A DNA stretch of 64,000 nucleotides from positions 90,114,407 through 90,178,406 of the forward strand of contig ML679946.1 of NCBI GenBank assembly GCA_007922225.1. Direction: 5' to 3'. A model generated the notes under the pieces. It had not been told where the DNA came from. It ran no database searches and saw only the letters and a program-made list of their open reading frames with translations. The stretch comes from Emydura subglobosa (lineage: Eukaryota; Chordata; Testudines; Chelidae). Both the position numbers and the translations under genes were made by a program. This document shows, one piece after another, positions 1-64,000 of the stretch (position 1 is the first letter of the stretch; each line of letters starts with the position of its first letter).

Positions 1-1423
1 CTCTGAGACGCTACCGGATACATCCTTTCAGAGTCAAATTTCAGGAGATGTCAGGAAAATAAACCTAAATCAAAGCATCTGAAATACGTTAGTGATATAT
101 TTATATTTATATATACATCAAAATGACTGTGTGGCCATCGAGGCAAGATTATCTCAATTAACACTGGACTGGACCCACATGTGCCCCATTGCCTGTTCAG
201 TGCATGCTGACTGTATCCCATTCACTGGTCATCTCACTTTATCACAACAAGCCATGTTTAATACAGTGGGCTCCATTCTCAAGTGTGATAAAGATCTGCC
301 TGGAGCAGGGTCTGAGGGTGTGGGGGAAGGTGGCTTTATGACACCTTTGCAGCTCCTCTATTCTGGGACCAGCCAGGTCAGTCCCAAGCACTGGTAAAAG
401 AAGTCACAGGGCTGCCTTAATTTGTGCCCAGCTGCCTGTGGGCCTCAAAGAGCTGTTCCAGCAGCCAAGAACAGCTGGAGCACAGCAGTACTGTAGCCAA
501 GACCACTATATACTTCCTAAACTGGGAGATGGCAGAGTCTCTGTGTTGACCATATGTCAGTGAGGGACTTCTCTGTGCCTGGGGATTTCCTCAGTGGCCG
601 GAACCACTGGGTTTGCAGAATTTTGTTCCAGGAGAGCCAACACACCCAAGCCTTAGGTCATTGATGAATTGGACCTTTCTTCTTCAGCTTTTGCGCTGCA
701 GACCTCTGTTTTCTGAAACCATGGTAGAAGATTCCATTCTTCATTTGCTGCAGATGGATCAAATGGCTTTTACATCCCTGCTGTACTTGTGAATTGCAGG
801 TCTATTAATGTGAGCTGCAATAGCAAAATGCTACTGTATGTGTGTTTGGAGTGAAGTCTACATGTGGCCTTTTGTTCAGCAAGAAGCTACAGTCCTTGCA
901 TATTAATTTGTCTAAAGCATAAACTCATAATGAGATTTGATGAGAAGGGGAAATGAAGTTTAACAAGTAGGTGACAGGAAAAACTCCAAATAAATTCAAT
1001 TTCTAGAAAGGCTTACTCTTTCCGCCCCATCTTAACAAGAATGAAGCAAATTTTTCCAGCTGTCTTCTAAATTGAAATGCAAATTGTAACTATTAGGTTT
1101 CTGAGAGAATATCATACAATGCCAGATGTAATCAGAAAGCATCTGTGAAAGGTAAGGCTTAAATAAAAAATAAACAAGTTTTTAGAAAGTTGGCAAGATA
1201 ATGTGAAGCTAGCATGGAAAAAGCTAATGGGGAAGCAGTATCCAGTTTGTGTGTACATTTCAAAGAAAGGGAGTAGCAAAACCTTTTAATCTGGAGGATT
1301 GGCTGACTCAGGGCTTTGTAATGGCATCTGGAACCTCCCTTTTCTAGTTCACTGCCTCAAATCCAACCCAGGATGGTAATGATCAGAGGTTGATACCTCA
1401 TGTGGTGGAATACTGGGTGTCCC

Positions 1424-1560
1424 ATTATTATTGTATTTATTATTTGTATTCAGATAGTGCCTAAGAGTTCCAGTTATGGACTGGGACCCCATTATGCTAG
1501 GCACTATACAAACAAAGAACAAAAAATGGTCCCTGCCCTACAGAGCTTACAGTCCAAGTA
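1424..1560 (+). repeat. Interspersed SINE-like repeat, family R1, copy 1
   Basis: Shares the core ccccattgtgctaggcactg-like block followed by an acaaacaaagaacaaa-like block and a tccctgcc...agcttacagtccaag end with copies at 41473 and 62834. Inverted copies lie at 1971 and 7445. The TTATTATTTGTATT start is typical. I do not know its formal family name. Confidence 0.75.
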
Positions 1561-1970
1561 AGTATCCCATGTGAAATGAGTTGATGGTCTCAGTCTACCT
1601 TGTAACGGGCAGGTGTTTCTAGATTGGTGAGGATTGCTGGTATTTACTTGAATTAAACTAAACACATCACGTGATTGTGAACCCTCAAATTATGCACATA
1701 ACTAGTCTATGTAATAGGCATAGTACATTTTTAAAGCTGCGTTAAGCCAATGTTCAGTTGTAAACTTTTGAAAGAACAACCATAATGTTTTTTCAGAGTT
1801 ATGAACATTTCAGGTTTACGAACAACCTCCGTTCCCGAGGTGTTCGTAATTCTGCGGTTCTTCTGTATATTATTACCATTGCCATTTTCCTTCCTTTCCC
1901 CACTCCTACTATTGTTTTGTTACTCCCACTTGTTTTGTCTTGTCTTAAATTGTCCTAAAAGAACCATGTT

Positions 1971-2056
1971 TTCCTCTGTATTTGTACAGCACTTATCACA
2001 AAGGGGTCAAAAGCCTGAGTACTTTGTGTCCTACCACAATACATATAATAAATAAT
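1971..2056 (-). repeat. SINE-like repeat, family R1, inverted copy
   Basis: Carries the complement of the family core (tgtttgtacagcacctagcacaa type) and ends in aataaataat, matching the reverse of the copy at 1424. It lies about 410 bases away in opposite orientation. Confidence 0.65.
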
Positions 2057-2464
2057 ATGATAAAATCACCATCCTAGGGGGCACACAGTGCTTGCTGATA
2101 AGTTCAACAGATCAAGGACTGGAAGGGTATGGAGAAAAATCTAATTAGCTTTTCATCCCAGAAGATGATCCCTCCAGGTTCCTTGTGGTTTCCCAATTTC
2201 TTGTAGTGCTATCCAGTACAGCGGGCCTGATTTGCAGCCAAAAGATCCTGTGGACTTGTTGCTTTGCTTTTCATCATCGCTTAGGTATTTTTTCTTGGCG
2301 TGTACTGTGTCAACAGGTGTGATTAAATTATAACAAGGAATGCTTCAATCGCCACTGTGAGACAGTTGTTTCCTGGACGGAAGATGATATTGGTATAGCT
2401 CTTGTGCCCTGGTCAAAAAGATCTGACAATTTGCAATGCCATCCTAACAATGGGCATGAGTGTA

Positions 2465-2497
2465 TGTGTGTGAGTGGACCTGTGTGTGAGTGGACCT
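2465..2497. repeat. Two-unit tandem repeat, 16-bp unit
   Basis: The unit tgtgtgtgagtggacc occurs twice back to back, the first slightly diverged. Confidence 0.7.
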
Positions 2498-2769
2498 GTT
2501 TGGAAATGTGCTAGCAGCTCTGTGTACTTAGTCTGTGCTCCAGCGCTTAAGGAGATGTGCCATCCCTGTCTGAGCTCTGGAAAGGTGCACATTAACTATC
2601 TGAAAATGAGTGTCTCTGGTGACCACCATCTAGAAAGGTTTGATGAAGTGTATTAATATGTAAAAATGATGGTGTCTCGAGTGACTCCTTTATCTCCAGA
2701 GTGTCATTTCAGAGCCCTGACTGGTTACAAGCTGAACAGATCATCTGTAGAAGGAAAATATGTCTCTTA

Positions 2770-3050
2770 GCCCTGGTCGATTTGGCTGCAGTCGACGGGA
2801 GTTACGCAAGCTACACAGAATAGCTTGTGTAACTCCCGTTGACTGCTGTGCTTCCTTTCTGCGCGGTGTCTTTACTGCACTGCACCAACAGGAACTGTGT
2901 TCCCATTGATGCAGCGCTACGCCACTTGAGGGGGTGACTTTCCAGCGTCGACTTCTGGATTGATTGAGCGGGTCTACACTGACTGCTCAATCGATCCAGA
3001 TAGGTTGATCTGACAGTGGCGACTTTGCTGCCATCAGTAAAGACATACCC
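2770..3050 (-). mobile_element. Harbinger-like MITE H1, minus orientation
   Basis: 281-bp element with ends gccctggtcga and taaagacataccc, flanked by TTA on both sides (2767-2769 and 3051-3053). The body matches the reverse complement of the copy at 37144, including the cgggagttacgcaagctac block. The 3-bp TTA target duplication suggests the PIF/Harbinger superfamily; no transposase frame is present. Confidence 0.8.
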
Positions 3051-3064
3051 TTAGTTTACATTTA

Positions 3065-3306
3065 GGGTACAGCTACACTGATGGCGGCAAAGTCACCACC
3101 GTCAGATCGACCTATTTGGATCGACTCAGCGGTCAGTGAAGACCTGCTCAATCGATTCTGAAGATGCCAGAAGGCGATGCACTAAAACCACCCTTTCAAG
3201 CAGAAGGGAAGCACAGCAGTCAACTGGAGTTACGCAAACTACTCTGCGTAGCTTGCGTAACTCCTGTCAACTGCCGCCAAATCACCAGGTAAGTGTAGAC
3301 CGGGCC
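3065..3306 (+). mobile_element. Harbinger-like MITE H1, plus orientation, internally deleted
   Basis: 242-bp copy of the same family as the neighbour at 2770 but in the opposite orientation, flanked by TTA (3062-3064 and 3307-3309). Compared with the copy at 37144 it lacks an internal block of roughly 60 bases after the ctaaaaccacc motif. Both neighbours keep their own TTA flanks. Confidence 0.8.
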
Positions 3307-4096
3307 TTAGGGATTGACAAGTCCCTGAAGTGTCAGATAATCTCATTTTGCAATCGCTTTTCTTTCTTTGCCCTCTTATCCATGTTGGTCACCTGTCCCC
3401 AGAGTAAACTCCCTCTATGGATATTTAAAAGAACAGAAATGGTGATATTTTTTGTGCTGGGTTTTTTTCAACAGAATATGAGAGACTTTTGGGAAATTGA
3501 GGATTTTGCAAGGATATTGGTGACCATCATATAAGGATATCTAGAATTTTAAGCTGTTCTGATCTGAACAGATTGTTGCCTTTTTTTAGATTCCTTAAAA
3601 AATACTTCCTAAGAGGTGGTAAACACACCCACATGCCCTGTGCTGATGGCAGCAGATGGGAGTGAATAACTTATGGGACAAAACAAAATGTTATGAAACT
3701 TTGTGTAAGAGGAGACAAACTTCTGAGTGGCCACATGGAACAAGTCACTAACATTTTTTCTTGCATACTGTTTATAAATCTGATTTTTCCCTCCCCTCCC
3801 TCATTCTGCGTTTGCCACATCTACCTTCCTTGGGATCTGAGAGAACCTGTAAAAAGGTTAAAGGTCATGAGCATAAACTGAATTGCAGAAACTTTTAACT
3901 ACTCTAGGCATCTGCAGCTGGCATATTGTGTTTTCCCAAATAACTAACTCCTGAATCATTAAAATAGCTGGTATCAAATTAGTATATTATAATCTACTGA
4001 GGAGTAACTGATACAGTTTTGGAATGACTTTGCTGAGATATATCATCATCTCTGCCAGTCTTTGAAGTATTTCTTTTTTCTTGCTGTGTTCTATTT

Positions 4097-4120
4097 AAAA
4101 AAAAAAAAAAAAAAAAAAAA
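4097..4120 (+). repeat. Poly-A tract, 24 bases
   Basis: Uninterrupted run of 24 A. No recognisable retrotransposed body was seen upstream, so it may be a simple repeat or the tail of an unrecognised insertion. Confidence 0.9.
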
Positions 4121-5144
4121 GTGCACTGGATATTTGGGCTGAGGATTAACTATGTTCATATAGTATATGCTTGACATAGGTGATTTCCCTAAACCTAATT
4201 AGAATCCTTTTTCTCCAGACTTGCTCTAACACTTTCAATCTGCTTTGTGCCATTCTTTCTCCATATTAGGAAGCTATATAGAGCTACTTTAACACCCTCT
4301 GAGTTAATGAATGTCTGAGAAACAATATTTTGATTTTATATTTGGAGCAGGTTGGGAAATGATGATTTTCCTGTATGAAAAATTGAGATGAAAACGAAAG
4401 AAAATGAAAAACTGCAGTGTAGTTGCAGTTTCAGTTTGATCAGATGCTCTCAGGTGTACATTGCTTGCTTCCTCTGTTCTGTATCTCAGCTGCCTGTATT
4501 AGATTTAAAATCAAAGAGGTGAAATCCGTGTCATAGTGAGGCCAAATTTTGCCAGTGACTTCAATGGAGGCAGGAGTTCACCACAGATCTTTATCATTGG
4601 TCTTTCTGTTTTACTGGATATGTCTCCTTCAATTCTATCATTAATCTGTCTGAGAACTGTTAAAAAAATTGCAAAGAGTTGCTTTGTTTCTTAACTGAGT
4701 TTTATAGTGGCTATGTGCTTCGTTCATATTCTGATTTCTGCTTTTCCCATTGCCAGATTTTTCCTGGCAGTACATTTTTGCTGATACTGTTCAAATTTTA
4801 TTAATTAGCTTTCACTAGGTTCATGTGGAAGGAATAATAAACTGTAATGCATTTCTCTTATATGATGCAGCACTGCTGAGATTCCTGTTGTGTCAGTATT
4901 TGGACTGAATTCACTAGCTCCGATAAATACATTCAGCCTTACCCAGCCTTTCCAGTTTTCAGTAACATTGCCTTTATAATTAGATGCACATGCAGGCTCC
5001 AGGAAATTAATTTTGGTTGTTTAAGCAACTATCCCTATCCCTTCCACTTATCTCTTAGATGTCTGTATCTTTTCCTTAGTTGATTCAGACTGTGTTCTTT
5101 TTGGAAAAAAATATTTTTGTTCCTACAGCAGTTTGCGTACTTAA

Positions 5145-5344
5145 GCCATGTCTACACTAGCGAGCTTATAGCTGCATAGCTGTACCATTGCAGCTGTTCC
5201 GCTGTAAGATCACTTGTGTAGCTGCTCTATGCCAACAGGAGAGAGCTCTTCTGTTGATATAATAAAACCACCTGTGCACTCTGCCACTTATACTGGTGAA
5301 ACTATGTCATTCAGGGATGTGTTTTTTTTCACCACCCCGAGTGA
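5145..5344 (+). mobile_element. Harbinger-like MITE H2, right end degraded
   Basis: Begins gccatgtctacactag after TTAA and contains the ggagagagctcttctgttga palindrome-like core, similar to the complete copy at 24027. The right terminal repeat is not clear. Confidence 0.65.
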
Positions 5345-5813
5345 CCTGTGCACCCCTGATGGGTTAGGTTGAATGCTGTGCTATATTCTGAGTACACTTG
5401 GTATATCCTTTTCAGGAACAAAGTATAAAGATTTCCAGCAAAGTGCAGGTTGAGATCTCTCTGGTTTGCCAGCTGTTTCTACCTCCCACCTGGGTTATGG
5501 TTTTGAAGAAAATAATTTTTATTTCAATGGGAAAACCACCGAACAGATTCCTCATCTCATCGCCCCTCTCTCTACAGTGCACACATGCCTGAGACACAAT
5601 ATTTAGCACAGGCTAAGGGCACAAATGGTTGCAGGAGCCACTTGCTAAATTCATCAGGGATTTACCTCCCCAGCCCTAATTTAGTTTCTTGAAACAGAGA
5701 TCACTCTCATATGCTGAGCTAAATATAATTTCCAGTAATTCCACTCGGCAGTATGTTTTAAAGAAATTAATTGGATTTTATGTAAAAGATGACAGTGTGT
5801 GTTTGGCATATTC

Positions 5814-5920
5814 ATAGATTCTAAGGCCAGGAGGGACCACTATGATCATCTGGTCTGACACATGTTGACCACTATGATCATCTGGTCTGACTCATGTTTC
5901 CTAGCAAAAATAGGTAGATC
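5814..5920 (-). mobile_element. CR1-like 3' fragment with an internal 32-bp tandem duplication
   Basis: The catagattctaaggccaggagggacca block is the reverse complement of the CR1-type tail seen at 6530 and 14399. Bases 5835-5866 and 5867-5898 are a direct duplication with one mismatch. Confidence 0.75.
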
Positions 5921-6529
5921 AGTTCCCCAGGGTGGCTGATGTGTTTTCTTGGCATTGCCACTGTATTGGGAGATAACTTTCCTTTGAACTGGTTGCACAG
6001 ATGAACATTTTGGCTGTGAAACCCTATCTGATCACTGAGTCTCCATCGAGACACTCCACTATCTTCTAACTGGCTGTGTCCTCAATCTGGCTGCTTAGTG
6101 CTCACCTCTTCTTTTGGGTTGGTGAAACTTCAGTGAACATGTGTGCCTCCACAATCACACTTTTAGCCTCTATCTATCCCTGAGCCTTCAGTGGAGGATG
6201 CATTTCAGGCTCTTATTTTCTCTATAGTTTTTGCACGTGGAGTCACATGTACACTTTTCTGAAATTCTACCTCACGTGGCACACACCGCTCCCCTACATG
6301 GATGGCTTTGATTAGAAGAGGACTAAATGAGTCAAAAATCAGTGTCCTATCACAGAAGAAAAATGGTTCGAGATTCTCAGTGCAGCTCAGGATGAAAACA
6401 TCTCCAAAATTTGTAGTATTTGGATCTATTTTTCATGGTTTATCATAGAGATAAGTGCTAGCAAACTGAAACACTAGACTGGACGACACCATGACTTCTT
6501 AGTTTGTAAGCTCTTTGGGGCAGGAGTGG

Positions 6530-6614
6530 GTGGGTGAGGTTCTGTGGCCTGTGTTGTGCAGGAGATCAGCCTAAATTATCATAATGGTCCCTTCTGACCT
6601 TAAAGTCTATGAAT
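6530..6614 (+). mobile_element. CR1-like 3' tail fragment
   Basis: Ends in aatggtcccttctgacct followed by taaagtctatgaat, the usual end of CR1 copies and CR1-tailed SINEs in turtles and crocodilians. Confidence 0.65.
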
Positions 6615-6839
6615 ATCGGGGGTGTGTCTGTGTGCCCCAGGCTGGCAGTCCTGCCTAATGGTGATACTGTGGGGCATAACGCCGACTGGTGAGAACCCAA
6701 GGGTCGATTTCCCTGGCAGTTACAAGTCAGGTAATGTTGTCCCTGGCGAGAGCTAAAAAAACCATTTTGCCTAGCGGCAATAGCTCAGGATAGTGTCACC
6801 TACTGGTGAGATGTGGGAACCCATAGCCACCCTATTCCA

Positions 6840-7040
6840 CCTGATTCCAACCCAGGGAGAGGGCTTGGGGCCTGATATCCCTCAGCATGTGTAATACCTG
6901 CAGATCTCTGTTGTCATCAAACCTGAAATCTCTAGATCTTAATTCATGAGCCGCTACAGCATGAGCTAAAGCCAAGGCCATAGCAGGCTCATCAATCTTT
7001 AGCAGGTGTAGCCACCACTAGAGGGGTGCAGCGTGCCACA
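6840..7040 (-). mobile_element. tRNA-derived SINE-like repeat
   Basis: On the minus strand it reads ttagctcatgctgtagcgg (A-box-like, complement of about 6949-6968) and then a weak B-box-like block (complement of about 6914-6929). The adjacent tagcaggctcatcaatcttt segment recurs at 14105 and 14353. Probably a tortoise Pol III SINE relative; not a functional tRNA. Confidence 0.55.
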
Positions 7041-7444
7041 CCAAGCAGGCAGGAGTTACACATGCTCCCTGGGTTACTTCCTACCCTTGTTCCAGTCCCT
7101 CTGACATCATCCTGGGTTGGACTGGGGGTCCCTCCTGTCTTCCCCTCTGATCCATCTCTTCAACTGGCTACAGTGAGTCGTCACCCTCAGCTCCCTCAGT
7201 CAATGGACTTTCAGCTGCAAAGTTATGGGGCTCAGTCCTGCCAGCATTGAGTCCTGGAGGCTTCCCAGCAGGAGGACCCAACCGCTGTCCTCCTCAATCA
7301 ACCCAGACTGAACTGAGTCACTCCCTTTTAATTGCTCCCTCCACTGGTAGCATGCCCAGCAGAGATGAAGGGATGTGGCCTCTTGGGCCAAGAGCAGTTC
7401 TTTAACCATCACTTCACCAGCGTGGAGTTGGTACACCCTGTCAC

Positions 7445-7547
7445 AAGCAGGGACTGTCTTTGTTCTGTGTTTGTACAGCACCTAGCACAATGGTGCATGG
7501 CTGGACCTCCCAGGTGTTACTGTAGTACAGGTAATTAATAATAAATG
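7445..7547 (-). repeat. SINE-like repeat, family R1, inverted copy
   Basis: Contains tgtgtttgtacagcacctag, acaatgg and a terminal aataataaat run, the reverse orientation of the copy at 1424. Confidence 0.7.
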
Positions 7548-8501
7548 GGACACGGAGATGGATGGTTGACTTCACCCTCACCCTTGTTGACCCTTGCTAG
7601 AGGATGGAATACTGTAATATCCTTTCAGCAGGAAGAGTTTTCTATGACAGAGATTTTTGCTTTCTTTCCCATCTTTAAAAACAGCTCAACAAGCATTTTA
7701 AATGGCTGCAGTGCCATGAAAAAGGAAACGCAAAAGAAAAAGGGGAAACAGAACAAAACTCTGAAAGCCTAGTCTGGATCTGTGAGAATGGGCTTTAGCA
7801 CATTTGCTTTAACTGTTGCCACCTTGAGGCCTGAACCTGCTCTTGCTGAGGTCAATGGGAGTTTTGCCATTGGCTTCAATAGAAGCAGAATTGAGTCCCG
7901 GGTTCCCTCCATCCTGAATGCCTTTTTTTATTTTATATTTCATAATTTCACCAAAAGTCATTTGTAGCAATAGATGTGGCAGCAGCACAGCGGGAAACGT
8001 AGTCAAACTATGCCTAAACAAACGTATGTTTATTTTAATTCACTGCAAAGCTACTTTTGACTTGGAATCTATAAACTAATCTGCCAAGAAGCTTTTAAAC
8101 CAGCAAATACATCTTTGGTTGGTCTCATCACATGCTCAGTAATTATGTTGTGTGGGAAGTCAAAACAAATAGAAGCTTAGCTTGGGTTTCCTTTCTTTAC
8201 CTCTGATCGGTTGCTTTTGTTTGAAATAAAGTTACCAGTACGGTCTATAAAAATAAATACAAAAATATATTGTTCTGTATGTTCCTAAATTTTAAAATAG
8301 AATAAAGCTGAGTAAAGTACAAAAACACAATTGAAAAAGTTTCCTTGTTTACTTTTATTCCTTTTGTAGCAGGGAAATGGAAAATACACAATCTTACTTG
8401 GATATTAACATTCCCTTTCAACAGATGCTTAAATGAAATTGGATGTCTGCGGAGAACAAAACTTGAAGCTATTATTGTTATGAGTTTTCTTTCTTTTTCA
8501 G

Positions 8502-62780
<54,279 letters not shown>

Positions 62781-62833
62781 GTTAGATAGAAAATCATCAG
62801 CTAGCTATTATTTTAAAATAATAATAATAAATG

Positions 62834-62970
62834 ACTTATTATGGTTGGGCACAGGAACCCCAGTCATAGGCCAGGGCCCCATTGTGCTAGATGCTGTACA
62901 AATACAGAACAAATAGATAGTCCCTGTGCTAAACAGGTTACAGTCCAAGTATAAGACAATAGACAACATA
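62834..62970 (+). repeat. SINE-like repeat, family R1
   Basis: cagggccccattgtgctaga, tgctgtacaaatacagaaca and caggttacagtccaagtata, the clearest copy of the family in this window. Confidence 0.75.
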
Positions 62971-63137
62971 TGCATACAGACAGATGGGGAAGAACAGGGA
63001 AACAATGAGACAATACTGGTCATCATGACAGCCAGAATATATTTTAATTCATACAATTGATCAGAAGAAAGTTTCTAGACTGCAGAAACCTTTTTCTGAT
63101 CAGCTCCATAAACTATCACTTTTTGGATGGGGAAATA

Positions 63138-63140
<3 letters not shown>

Positions 63141-63186
<46 letters not shown>
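63141..63186. repeat. (TTTC)n microsatellite
   Basis: About eleven uninterrupted tttc units. Confidence 0.95.
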
Positions 63187-64000
63187 AAGCAAAAATAAAA
63201 TGAAGGGAATGACAAAACTGTTTGACTTTATGCTCCATTTCAGTAATATTTTTTGGAGTGGGATAAAGAAGCCACTTCTTATCTGTAGCACCTGGATGCA
63301 CTGTTAGATATTGCTAATGTTCTTCATAGTTTGAAGGACAAGGAAAGGCAGTGATGTCTCAACTCCACATGTACACATCCTTGTGTGTCTGTCATCTGTA
63401 ATGGTACAATTTATAGACACAAAAGTGAGTGAAATATAGTAAAATACTCATCCATATATAGTGCCAGTATTGTAACTGTATGTCTGATACAGATTACCAT
63501 TGCTGCCATTCTGATTTAGCTGCACTGCTAAAATACATGACAACTGCAAGTGGCAACTCTTTATTAGTGTGAAAAGCTGAATGCACAATTTAACAGGGTC
63601 CAATCATTATTCATATGAGTAATCCCATTGAAGCCAGTGGGCCTACTTGCACAAGCAGTTGGTTTGTGGGATCAGGCTGTTTATCTTTTCTAAGGGCAAG
63701 ATGATTGAATTCTCAATGGCTATTCAGAATCCTAGTTGTCTTCAAAACTCAAGTGTTGATACATTCAAGAACTTTCAATATTATCTGCAAATATAATGAT
63801 ATTGGAGGGGACCAGGGGATATCAGGAGGTCTGTATTCTTCCAAATATAATAATTCTTCTTTCTATGGTAGATTTTCCCTTTAAAAGGCTTGCTTTTGTT
63901 TCAATGCCCCAAATTTTAAAAGTATAATATTTGATACCAGCAGAAGGTAATATAGAAACTGTACTAATAACATGATGATCACAATGGATTCTCTAGTGGG

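Larger units (their letters stand above)
1..8501. other. Upstream intron or 5' flank of FER1L6
   Basis: No exon recognised. The first visible exon begins in mid-codon, so at least one coding exon lies to its left, and most or all of this stretch is probably intron. It holds several repeats listed separately (SINE copies, two head-to-head Harbinger-like elements, CR1 tails, a tRNA-derived SINE). The short open frames here are unsupported. Confidence 0.6.
62781..64000. other. FER1L6 intron 25, cut by the window edge
   Basis: Contains an R1 SINE-like copy (62834) and a TTTC microsatellite (63141). No further exon recognised. Confidence 0.8.

Noticed and set aside
3136..3534. 132-codon open frame
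   Set aside because: Begins inside a Harbinger-like element and runs into unrelated intron; no domain or codon signal.
4097..4120. Processed pseudogene tail
   Set aside because: There is a poly-A run but no recognisable gene body or flanking target duplication.

Overview
This is vertebrate nuclear DNA, best explained as part of one large, intron-rich gene on the plus strand. The organism is probably a turtle (Testudines), with a crocodilian as the main alternative. The reasons are CR1 LINE fragments ending in the ATTCTATG-type tail, tRNA-derived SINE-like copies with CR1-like tails nearby, many short palindromic DNA transposons of the Harbinger and hAT types, MIR-like SINEs, and a DIRS-type tyrosine-recombinase retrotransposon. 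DIRS elements are known in turtles, lizards and frogs but not in birds or mammals.

The gene is FER1L6 (fer-1-like 6), a ferlin related to otoferlin. I could place 25 consecutive coding exons between 8502 and 62780. Every one has a GT donor and an AG acceptor, and the reading frame stays open across all 24 junctions, giving 1194 complete codons. They encode, in order, a Lys-rich N-terminus, the first C2 domain (C2B in otoferlin numbering), C2C, FerI, a charged linker, FerA, FerB, C2D, the intermediate C2 domain (C2de) and the start of a low-complexity linker. The exon holding the start codon lies upstream of the first visible exon. The C2E and C2F domains and the transmembrane anchor lie beyond the right edge. 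About two thirds of a roughly 1850-residue protein is present.

Layout: 1-8501 is upstream intron or 5' flank, with two head-to-head Harbinger-like elements (2770-3306) and SINE copies. 8502-15633 holds exons 1-5 with a CR1 copy in intron 1. 20616-27307 holds exons 6-10 (C2B to FerI). 30807-46577 holds exons 11-19 (FerA, FerB, start of C2D), with a second CR1 copy at 44015-45390. 49328-54729 holds exons 20-22. 54978-59215 is a decayed DIRS element filling most of intron 22. 60808-62780 holds exons 23-25, and 62781-64000 is the start of the next intron.

No second protein-coding gene, RNA gene, CRISPR array or microbial-type operon was seen. The other long open frames are chance frames, exon shadows, or remnants inside transposable elements. 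The most interesting structural observations are the head-to-head Harbinger-like pair, an 81-bp near-perfect palindrome flanked by a 14-bp target duplication, several hAT-like elements with 8-bp target duplications (one carrying a GC-rich minisatellite), and a Harbinger-like element nested in an old MIR.
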